Assembly: GCF_014203895.1 (NCBI RefSeq)
Contig: NZ_JACHJY010000002.1
Coordinates: 434,001-498,000, forward strand
DNA length: 64,000 bases
From: Streptomyces nymphaeiformis
GTDB lineage: Bacteria > Actinomycetota > Actinomycetes > Streptomycetales > Streptomycetaceae
Reading direction: 5' to 3'
Shown: piece after piece, positions 42,567 through 49,139 of the stretch
How positions within the stretch are numbered: position 1 is the first letter of the stretch
How the letters are laid out: the number at the start of each line of letters is the position of its first letter
Notes under the pieces: generated by a model
The model's input: the letters and a program-made list of their open reading frames with translations, nothing else
Told to the model about the DNA's origin: nothing
Database searches by the model: none
Made by a program: the position numbers and the translations under genes

Positions 42567-43643
42567 TCAGACGCCGTCGTTGGCGCACAGGGCCCATACG
42601 TCGGTGGAGGTGCCGGGTGAGGACTGGCCTCCGGTGTGGGCGGAGGCCGTCCAGTACGCCGCCGTGGTGGTCCCGTCGCCGACGGCGGCGCCGCCGGACG
42701 TGCTGGGGAAGCTGCCGTTGAGGTGGTCACCGTGCGAACCCGGACCGGTGAAGGCGGTGGTGGTCACGCTGCCCCCGCTGATCGCGGCACCGCCGCCGAC
42801 CAGGTTCCCGTCGCCCTGCCCACAGCCCACGGTCGCCGTCTGGCCGGTGCTCCCGGTGGTCGGGCCGCCGACCTCGGCGTAGCGGACCTTCACCGTGGCG
42901 CCGCTGACGTTGATGCCGCTACCGCTGCAGATCGCGTACGCGTACGTGTAGTCGGCGCTGTTGGCGCCGGAGTCCCACCCGACCGCCGACCAGGAGTCGG
43001 GGTCGGTCTCCCCGTCCGCCGCGGCCTTCGCGCCGAAGGCGTGCGCGGAGTCGTTGAAGGTGGGGTAGCTCGCGATCGTCTTGAAGCCGCCCGTGTCGCC
43101 CGGAGCGGTACGGGCGCCGCCGCCGAGGAGGCGGGTGTTGGCGGGGCAGGTCGCGGTGACGCGGCCCACGGTCGCCCCGGCGGTGGGGGTGTTGGCCTTG
43201 TTCATGACGACCTGGGTGTGGTTGATCAGGCTGCTGGTGAAGCACAGGGCGTAAGGCGTGGTGGAGAAGGAGGCGCTGACCTGGCCCCCGCTCCCGCCGA
43301 TGCCGAGCCAGTGCGTCACGTCGGTGCCGACGACACCGGTGGAGCCGGTGTACTCGGTGGTGCCGTCGGAGCTGGGCGAAGTGCCGTTGACGTGGTTGCC
43401 GTTCGCGCCGGCGCCGGTGCCGACGGCCTGGTTGATCCCACCGCCGGAGACGAGACCGCCGGCACAGTCCGCGTGGGTCGAGATCTCGGAGTTGGCGGAG
43501 GCGGGGCCGCTGGTGGCCCCGGGGGTCTTCACCGTCACGCTCACGGTGTTGGCGTAGGCGGTGCCCGGCACGGCCAGGGCCAGCGCCGCGCCGAGGACCA
43601 GCACCCTGCTCGGAGCAAGGCGCAGCGACGTGTTTCCTGTCAT
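42567..43643 (-). CDS. Secreted triple-repeat protein of unknown function (paralogue B)
   Basis: A 358-residue exported protein with signal peptide ending GTAYA. It has the same three-repeat architecture as paralogue A: DCAGGLVSGGGIN...WLGIGGSG...YALC; TCPANTRLLGGGAR...DSWSAVGWD...YAYAIC; GCGQGDGNLVGGGAA...YWTASAHTGG...VWALC. It keeps the conserved VVMNKA segment between repeats 1 and 2. The two genes are adjacent and cooriented, with this one first. No enzyme motif is visible. Confidence 0.75.
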   Translation of the reverse strand: MTGNTSLRLAPSRVLVLGAALALAVPGTAYANTVSVTVKTPGATSGPASANSEISTHADCAGGLVSGGGINQAVGTGAGANGNHVNGTSPSSDGTTEYTGSTGVVGTDVTHWLGIGGSGGQVSASFSTTPYALCFTSSLINHTQVVMNKANTPTAGATVGRVTATCPANTRLLGGGARTAPGDTGGFKTIASYPTFNDSAHAFGAKAAADGETDPDSWSAVGWDSGANSADYTYAYAICSGSGINVSGATVKVRYAEVGGPTTGSTGQTATVGCGQGDGNLVGGGAAISGGSVTTTAFTGPGSHGDHLNGSFPSTSGGAAVGDGTTTAAYWTASAHTGGQSSPGTSTDVWALCANDGV

Positions 43644-43726
43644 CGGATCCCATCTCTCTGATGGTCGACATGGACGGTGACCGGGGCTCGAAGGACGGTT
43701 CGAGCGCAGTCCCGTGAAGAAGGACC

Positions 43727-43761
43727 CCCTGCGTGCCGAACACCGCGCACGGCACGCAGGG
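43727..43761. other. 12-bp stem-loop of unknown role
   Basis: CCCTGCGTGCCG pairs perfectly with CGGCACGCAGGG around an 11-base loop. It is upstream of both flanking genes, so it is not the terminator of either. It could end an unannotated small RNA or belong to a 5' leader. Confidence 0.45.
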
Positions 43762-43959
43762 ACCTCCTGGCCGGCAGTTCCGTCGCGGCGAGAGCCACTC
43801 CTCCGCGACGGGGCCGGTGGAAGTCAGTCAAGCAGTCGGGGAACCGCCGGGGCGATTGGATCTGGGCACAGAAATATCCGGCCGGGGACACCCTGAGTGC
43901 AGTGGATCATCCAAGAGGTGATCGGGCCTCAACGGGGCACATCTGCAAGGTGCGTGTGC

Positions 43960-43991
43960 GCTGACGTCTTGCTGGTGCGGTTCACGTCAGC
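43960..43991. promoter_or_regulatory. GCTGACGT-N16-ACGTCAGC inverted repeat before molbindin
   Basis: Perfect 8-bp arms lie about 110 bases upstream of the molbindin ATG. It could be an operator for metal- or molybdate-dependent control; the binder is unknown. Confidence 0.4.
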
Positions 43992-44100
43992 CGGTGTGTT
44001 CCGCGCACCTCGGTGCGGGATCCGCGACGGGCGGACCTTTTCCGAAGGCGCGAGGATGGAAGCGACCACCGCTCGTTTCCGGCTCTGCGAGGCGTTCTCC

Positions 44101-44520
44101 ATGACCCTGTCCATTCGTAACCAGCTCCCCGGCACCGTCACCGCCGTCACCACGGGCGAGGCCATGGCGTCCGTGAAGGTGCGCCTGGCAGGCGGTCAGG
44201 ACGTCACCGCCGCGATCACCGCCGACGCCGTCAAGGACCTCGCACTGGCCGAGGGCTCCGCGGTCAGGGCCCTCGTGAAGTCCACCGAGGTCGCCCTCGC
44301 GACCGGCCCGGTCGAGGGCATCTCGATCCGTAACCAGCTCGCCGGCTCCGTCACCGAGGTCTCGACCGGCGGTGCCATGGCGTCCGTGAAGGTCTCCGTC
44401 GAGGGCGGGGAACTGACCGCCGCCATCACCAAGGACGCCGTCGAGGACCTCGGCCTGAAGCCCGGCACCGCCGTCGTCGCCCTGATCAAGTCGACCGAGA
44501 TCTCCGTCTCCGCCGCCTGA
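44101..44520 (+). CDS. Molbindin with two Mop/TOBE domains
   Basis: A 139-residue cytoplasmic oxyanion-binding protein. Two near-identical halves each begin SIRNQL(P/A)G(T/S)V and include (M)ASVKV and a late A(V/L)(V/I)KSTE(V/I), the Mop fold that assembles into oligomers binding molybdate or tungstate. The ATG at 44101 aligns with family N-termini (MTLSIRNQLPG); an upstream in-frame ATG at 44056 would add 15 residues. It probably buffers molybdate beside the import genes on the opposite strand. Confidence 0.9.
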   Translation: MTLSIRNQLPGTVTAVTTGEAMASVKVRLAGGQDVTAAITADAVKDLALAEGSAVRALVKSTEVALATGPVEGISIRNQLAGSVTEVSTGGAMASVKVSVEGGELTAAITKDAVEDLGLKPGTAVVALIKSTEISVSAA

Positions 44521-44539
44521 CCGGGAACTCCGTCATGCA

Positions 44540-44573
44540 CGAGGGCCGTGCTCCGGACGGAGCACGGCCCTCG
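44540..44573. terminator. Bidirectional hairpin terminator
   Basis: A perfect 15-bp stem (CGAGGGCCGTGCTCC) with a 4-base loop lies between the convergent molbindin and modBC genes. Confidence 0.85.
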
Positions 44574-44590
44574 ACTTCGTTCACGGCCGG

Positions 44591-46534
44591 TCAGACGGCC
44601 ACGACCGTGGCCTCGGTCGCCTTGACGCTGGTCCAGACGGACACCCCGTCGGCGAGGCCGAGTTCGGCGGCGGCCTGCGGGGTGATCTCGGCGACGAGGT
44701 CGGGCGCCTTCTCGGAGGTGATCAGGACGCGCAGCCGGCTGCCGCTCGCGGTGATCTCGCGTACGGTGCCGGGCCAGACGTTACGGGGGCTGCCGCCCGG
44801 CTTCTCGCGGTGGATCGACACCGCCTCGGGCGCGACGATCGCGAGCGCCGCGGTGCCGACCGCCGGCGGATCGGTCGCGACCAGGACACCGCCGGCGTCG
44901 AGCGCGAGGCCCTCCGCGGTGGCGGTGCCCGGCCAGGCGTTGCGGCCCAGCATCCGGGCCACCCACGGCGAGCGGGGATGGCGCGTGACCTCGGTGGGGC
45001 TGTCGTCCTGGAGCGCGCGGCCCTCGTCGAGGACGAGGACGCGGTCGGCGAGCGACACGGCCTCGACGGGGTCGTGCGTCACGATGAGGCAGACGCCGCC
45101 GAAGCTCGCGAGATGGGTGCGCAGCGTGTGGCGTACGTGGGCCCGGGTGGTCTGGTCGAGCGCGGCGAGCGGTTCGTCGAGGACGAGGAGCCGGGGGCGG
45201 GCGGCGAGCGCGCGGGCCAGGGCGACCCGTTGGGCCTGTCCGCCGGAGAGCTGGCCGGGGCGGCGGTGGGCGAGGTGGCCGACTCCGAGGCGGTCGAGCC
45301 AGGCCTGGGCTTCCCGCCGTGCCTCCGTACGGGCGACGCCTTGGGCGCGCAGACCGTACGCGGTGTTGGCGAGGGCCGTCAGGTGCGGGAAGAGCGCGCC
45401 GTCCTGCGGTACCCAGGCGACCCGCCGGCGGTGCGGGGGCAGGGCGGTGACGTCGACGGCGCCGAGGGTGAGGTCGGCGTGGGCGCGGGGGGTGAGGCCG
45501 AGGAGCGCCCGCAGCAGGGTGGTCTTGCCGGCGCCGTTGGGGCCGACGACGGCGATGGTGGTGCCGGGCTCGGCGTCGAGGGTGAGCCGGGTGAAGCCCG
45601 TGACCTCGGCCCGGAGCGCCCAGCGTCCGCCGGAGGGCGCGGGCGGAAGGGCCTGGGCGACGCCGGCCGTCGGCTCCGCGGCGATCGGGTCCGCAACGGT
45701 CTCGCGTCCGGCGTGGCGCTCGCGGTCGGCCGGTGTGCCCGTCCACCGTCCCCGCAGGGCGATCAGCACGGCCATGGCGATGGCGAGCAGCAGCAGGGAC
45801 ACGGAGGTCGCGGCTTCGGGCTCGTCCTGGAGCAGCAGGTAGACCTGGAGCGGGAGGGTCTGGGTGGTGCCGGGCAGGTTGCCGGCGAAGGTGATGGTGG
45901 CACCGAACTCGCCCAGCGCGCGCGCCCAGGTGAGGGCCGCGCCGGCGACGACTCCGGGCGTCACCATGGGCAGGGTGACCGTGAAGAAGACCCGGACCGG
46001 TGAGGCGCCGAGGGAGGCCGCGGTCTCCTCGTAACGGAGACGCAGTCCGCCGAGCGCCCCTTCCAGGCTGATGACCAGGAAGGGCATGGCCACGAAGGTC
46101 GCGGCGAGCACGGCGCCGGAGGTGTGGAACGGCAGCGTGATGCCGAAGGTGCCCTCCAGCCACGGTCCGAGGAGCCCGCGCCGCCCGAAGGCAAGCAGCA
46201 GGGCGACGCCGCCGACGGTGGGCGGCAGCACCATGGGCAGCAGGACGAGCGAGCGGACGAACGCCTTGCCGCGGAACGGCACCCGGGCCAGCAGCCACGC
46301 CAGCGGCACGCCGAGCAGCAGCGAGAGCCCGAGCGCCCAGAAGGAGACCAGGAGCGAGAGCTTCAGCGCCTGGACGGTGCCCGGCGAGCTCAGGTGGTCC
46401 GCGAGCGCGCTCCACTCGGTCCGTACGAGGATGCCGACCAGGGGCAGGGCCAGGAAGGCCACGGCCGCCAGCGCGGGCAGCACCAGGGTGAGGGGCGGAC
46501 GCGTACCGGACGCGAGTGCGCCTGATCGTTTCAT
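44591..46534 (-). CDS. modBC: Molybdate ABC transporter permease-ATPase fusion with C-terminal Mop domain
   Basis: A 647-residue fusion. Residues 15-270 are a ModB permease with about five or six membrane spans and the loop EETAASLGASPVRVFFTVTLPM. An Ala/Pro linker leads to the ModC ATPase with GPNGAGKTTLLRAL (Walker A), LSGGQAQRVALARAL (signature) and LLVLDEPLAALDQ (Walker B). The C-terminal TOBE/Mop region follows (WPGTVREITASGSRLRVLI, AWPGTATAEG). ATG 46534 has GGGA upstream; an in-frame ATG at 46552 is an alternative. Fusion of permease and ATPase fixes their ratio. Downstream of modA across a strong hairpin. Confidence 0.92.
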   Translation of the reverse strand: MKRSGALASGTRPPLTLVLPALAAVAFLALPLVGILVRTEWSALADHLSSPGTVQALKLSLLVSFWALGLSLLLGVPLAWLLARVPFRGKAFVRSLVLLPMVLPPTVGGVALLLAFGRRGLLGPWLEGTFGITLPFHTSGAVLAATFVAMPFLVISLEGALGGLRLRYEETAASLGASPVRVFFTVTLPMVTPGVVAGAALTWARALGEFGATITFAGNLPGTTQTLPLQVYLLLQDEPEAATSVSLLLLAIAMAVLIALRGRWTGTPADRERHAGRETVADPIAAEPTAGVAQALPPAPSGGRWALRAEVTGFTRLTLDAEPGTTIAVVGPNGAGKTTLLRALLGLTPRAHADLTLGAVDVTALPPHRRRVAWVPQDGALFPHLTALANTAYGLRAQGVARTEARREAQAWLDRLGVGHLAHRRPGQLSGGQAQRVALARALAARPRLLVLDEPLAALDQTTRAHVRHTLRTHLASFGGVCLIVTHDPVEAVSLADRVLVLDEGRALQDDSPTEVTRHPRSPWVARMLGRNAWPGTATAEGLALDAGGVLVATDPPAVGTAALAIVAPEAVSIHREKPGGSPRNVWPGTVREITASGSRLRVLITSEKAPDLVAEITPQAAAELGLADGVSVWTSVKATEATVVAV

Positions 46535-46563
46535 CGATGATCCCGAAGACATGAGGAGAAGAA

Positions 46564-46604
46564 GCGGAGGGCTGCCCGTCCCCCCGTGGCGGGCAGCCCT
46601 CCGC
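46564..46604 (-). terminator. Intercistronic hairpin between modA and modBC
   Basis: A 15-bp stem (GCGGAGGGCTGCCCG) with an 11-base loop lies 21 bases past the modA stop and 30 before the modBC start. It probably attenuates or stabilises the transcript so that the binding protein is made in excess. Confidence 0.65.
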
Positions 46605-46625
46605 GGTCTGAGCGACCCCGGTCGG

Positions 46626-47438
46626 TCACGGCTTCTGGAAGCCGGCGTCCTGGAGGATCTTCTGGCCTTCGGGCGAGGACAGCCAGGCGACGAAGGCGGC
46701 GGCGGCCTCGGCGTTCTTCGAGTCCTTCAGCGTGGCGGCCGGGTACGAGGCCACGGCGTTCTGCGCGTCCGGGATCTCCACGGCGTCGACCTTGCCCTCG
46801 GCGCTCTCGGCGTCGGTCTTGTAGACGAGTCCGGCGTCGGCCTCGCCGAGCTCGACCTTGCTGAGCACCGCGCGGACGTTGGGCTCCTGGGAGACCGGCT
46901 TCACGGTGATCTTCTGGGCGTCGAGGATCTTCTTGCTGTACTTGCCGGCCGGTACCTCGGGGGCGGCGAGGACGACCTTGAGCTTGGTGTCCGCGAGGTC
47001 CTTCAGCTCGTCGACCTTGAAGGGGTTGCCCTTGCCGGTGGCGATGACGAGCCGGTTCTTCGCGATGACCGCCGGGGTGCTCGTCTCGGCCTTCACCTTG
47101 TCCATGCTCTTGGTGTCGGCGGTGACCAGGACGTCGGCGGGCGAACCCTGCGAGACCTGGGCGACGAGCTCCTGCGAGCCGGCGAAGGAGAAGGTGAGCT
47201 TCGTGCCCGGGTGGGACTTCTCGTACGCGGCGCCGGCCGTCTTGAACACGTCCGTCAGGGACGCGGCGGCGAGGACGGTGAGGTTCGCCTTCGGCGCGGT
47301 GCCGGCCGAGCCGGAGGAGGTGGAGCCACTGGCGCCCTTGTCGGTGTCGTCGTTCGACGAGCAGGCCGCGAGCGGGACGAGGAGGGCGGCGGTGAGTGCG
47401 GCAGCGGCGGCACGGCGTCTGGTGACGGTGAAGGTCAT
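46626..47438 (-). CDS. modA: Molybdate-binding lipoprotein
   Basis: A 270-residue periplasmic-type binding protein. The signal ends at the lipobox LAAC and is followed by a Ser/Gly linker. The mature part shows LTVLAAASLTDVFKTAGAAYEKSHPGTKLTFSFAGSQELVAQVSQGSPADVLVTAD, with the Ser residues that bind oxyanion, and YKTDAESAEGKVDAVEIP. First transporter gene after the HTH-Mop regulator. A long leader with three GAACGGAA copies precedes it. Confidence 0.92.
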   Translation of the reverse strand: MTFTVTRRRAAAAALTAALLVPLAACSSNDDTDKGASGSTSSGSAGTAPKANLTVLAAASLTDVFKTAGAAYEKSHPGTKLTFSFAGSQELVAQVSQGSPADVLVTADTKSMDKVKAETSTPAVIAKNRLVIATGKGNPFKVDELKDLADTKLKVVLAAPEVPAGKYSKKILDAQKITVKPVSQEPNVRAVLSKVELGEADAGLVYKTDAESAEGKVDAVEIPDAQNAVASYPAATLKDSKNAEAAAAFVAWLSSPEGQKILQDAGFQKP

Positions 47439-47457
47439 GAGGCTCTGAGCTCCTTGG

Positions 47458-47481
47458 GAACGGAAGAACGGAAGAACGGAA
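47458..47481. repeat. Three perfect tandem copies of GAACGGAA in the modA leader
   Basis: The 8-bp unit is repeated exactly three times, about 20 bases upstream of the modA start, with degenerate copies following to about 47,490. It may be a binding array for a regulator or a slippage-prone spacer. Confidence 0.6.
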
Positions 47482-47555
47482 GGTGCGGAAGTGCGAAAGG
47501 CGTGGAGCGGGGCCGACCGCGCGACGGTCGAGATCTCCTGGTACTGCGTGAGGGG

Positions 47556-47945
47556 TCAGGTGCGGTCGATGTGCACGCTGGTCGACTTCACGCGGGCGGT
47601 GGCCTGCATGCCGACTTCCAGTCCCAGTTCCTCCACGGCCTCACGGGTGAGGAGGGAGACGAGGCGGTGCGGTCCGGCCTGGATGGTGACCTGGGCCGCG
47701 ATGTCACCGAGCTTGATCGCCGTGACGATGCCCGGGAACGCGTTGCGCGCCGACGTGTACGACGCGTCCTCGTCGTCGCCCTGCGCGATCTCCACGGAGA
47801 ACGCGGCCAGCGACTTGCCGTCGATCACTCGACGACCGCTCTCGTCGCGGTGGGTCGCCACCCGGCCCGCGTCCGCCCAGCGCCGCGCGGTGTCCGGGCT
47901 CACGCCCAGAAGCCGTGCGGCCTGCCCGATGGTGTAGGACTGCAT
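47556..47945 (-). CDS. HTH-Mop regulator of the molybdate genes
   Basis: A 129-residue protein. A MerR-like helix-turn-helix (YTIGQAARLLGVSPDTARRWADAGRVATHRDESGRRVIDGKSLAAF) is joined to a single Mop/TOBE domain (NAFPGIVTAIKLGDIAAQVTIQAG...VGMQATARVKSTSVHI). It should bind DNA in response to molybdate, as ModE does with a different HTH. ATG 47945 lies 7 bases after a TACGGT -10 box, suggesting a leaderless mRNA; an in-frame GTG at 47954 adds three residues. Upstream of modA on the same strand. Confidence 0.88.
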   Translation of the reverse strand: MQSYTIGQAARLLGVSPDTARRWADAGRVATHRDESGRRVIDGKSLAAFSVEIAQGDDEDASYTSARNAFPGIVTAIKLGDIAAQVTIQAGPHRLVSLLTREAVEELGLEVGMQATARVKSTSVHIDRT

Positions 47946-47952
47946 ATGCGAC

Positions 47953-47982
47953 ACCGTAGGGCCCGATCTTGCTCATCTGCAA
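47953..47982 (-). promoter_or_regulatory. Promoter of the HTH-Mop gene with shared ATCTGCAA motif
   Basis: Read on the minus strand, TTGCAG (47,977-47,982) and TACGGT (47,953-47,958) are separated by 18 bases and the start codon follows 7 bases later. The plus-strand sequence GCTCATCTGCAA (47,971-47,982) matches 11 of 12 bases of a site upstream of molbindin, so it may be an autoregulatory operator. Confidence 0.45.
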
Positions 47983-48117
47983 CAAAGTCGTCGGAGTCTC
48001 CATGGCGAATGCGAGGGTGCTTGGAGGAATGGACGAGGACGGCGCCCCGGCGAGCACGTCGGGGCGCCCGAACCTAACCTGGAGGGTGGTGACCGACGCG
48101 ACGGAGGGACACCGGGA

Positions 48118-48300
48118 ATGGGCGACAGCGTGGACAAGGCCAAGGGCAGGCTCAAGGAGATCGCCGGAAAGATCACCGGCCACGAGCGCCTCGAGGCCGA
48201 GGGCAAGACGGACCAGATGAAGGTCAAGATCCGGGAGAAGGCGGCGAGCGTTCGCCGCCGGGCCGAAGGCATCAGGGACTCGCTCAAACGAGACCACTGA
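48118..48300 (+). CDS. CsbD-family stress protein
   Basis: A 60-residue, highly charged small protein. DSVDKAKGRLKEIAGKITGHERLEAEGKTDQMKVKIREKA is the CsbD repeat pattern (KG.xKE..GK.TG...L...G......G). Family members are general-stress proteins of unknown biochemical role. GGAGGG precedes the ATG. It is separated by 46 bases from the CPBP protease gene and may share its promoter. Confidence 0.85.
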   Translation: MGDSVDKAKGRLKEIAGKITGHERLEAEGKTDQMKVKIREKAASVRRRAEGIRDSLKRDH

Positions 48301-48346
48301 CCCGGGGGAGGGACGAGACGCCCCGAAGGCCACAGTCGAGGACGGT

Positions 48347-49120
48347 ATGACTCCGGAGCCCTCCCGCGATCCAGACGGCGCCGAGCACCGCACCGCGGAC
48401 GACCGGGCACGAAGCCGGTGGTCCGGGCCGCTCGGCACCTGGCCGGCCGTCGGCCTCGTGGTCGTCTTACTCGTCGCGGCCAACCTCCTGTTGCACGGTC
48501 TGACCGGCCCGCTGCGCCTGCTGACGGCCGTCGCGGTCAGCGCGTCGCTGCTCGGGGTGCTCCGCTGGGCGGGAGGCACCCTCGCGGACGCGGGGCTGGC
48601 GCCCGGGACCCTGGCCCGTGGCGCGAAGTGGGGGCTGGCCCTGGTGGGACTCGTCGGACTCGTCTACGCCGTCGGAGCGCTGCTGCCGGACACGCGGTCG
48701 CTGTTCGAGGACCGGCGGTACGAAGGGATGACGGGGAGCGAGCTGGCGGCGCGCGTTCTCGTGGTCGTCCCCGTCGGCACCGTCCTGGTGGAGGAGATCG
48801 CCTTCCGCGGGGTGCTCTACGGGCTGGTGCGCCGGGCCCGGGGGACCGTCTGGGCGACGACGGTGTCGAGTCTGCTGTTCGGCCTGTGGCACATCCTGCC
48901 GTCCCTGGGCCTGGCGACCGCGAAGCCCGCGCTGACCACGGTCGTCGGAGACGGCGCATTCGGCTCCGTGCTCGCGATCACGGGCGCGGTGCTGTTCACG
49001 GCCGCGGCGGGCGTCCTCCTCTGCGAGCTGCGCCGCCGCAGCGGCAGCGTGCTGGCGCCCATGGGCCTGCACTGGGCGGTCAACGCGCTCGGCTACGTCG
49101 CCGGGTTCCTGCTCCGCTGA
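48347..49120 (+). CDS. CPBP-family intramembrane metalloprotease
   Basis: A 257-residue membrane protein with about seven or eight hydrophobic segments. The catalytic motifs are visible: VEEIAFRGVLYGL (EExxxR), FGLWHILPSLG (second His motif) and GLHWAVNALG (third His). CPBP proteases process prenylated or membrane proteins, or self-immunity peptides. Substrate unknown. GAGGA precedes the ATG. It ends 19 bases from the convergent membrane hydrolase gene. Confidence 0.88.
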   Translation: MTPEPSRDPDGAEHRTADDRARSRWSGPLGTWPAVGLVVVLLVAANLLLHGLTGPLRLLTAVAVSASLLGVLRWAGGTLADAGLAPGTLARGAKWGLALVGLVGLVYAVGALLPDTRSLFEDRRYEGMTGSELAARVLVVVPVGTVLVEEIAFRGVLYGLVRRARGTVWATTVSSLLFGLWHILPSLGLATAKPALTTVVGDGAFGSVLAITGAVLFTAAAGVLLCELRRRSGSVLAPMGLHWAVNALGYVAGFLLR

Positions 49121-49139
49121 CTTCCCGCCCGCACGGGGC

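Larger units (their letters stand above)
43644..44100. other. 457-bp intergenic region with hairpin and inverted repeat, no gene
   Basis: Between the secreted-protein gene (minus) and molbindin (plus). It holds a 12-bp hairpin (CCCTGCGTGCCG, 43,727-43,761 with an 11-base loop), a motif GCACATCTGCAA at 43,937-43,948 that nearly repeats upstream of the HTH-Mop regulator, and an 8-16-8 inverted repeat at 43,960-43,991. Short frames here lack coding character. Confidence 0.5.
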
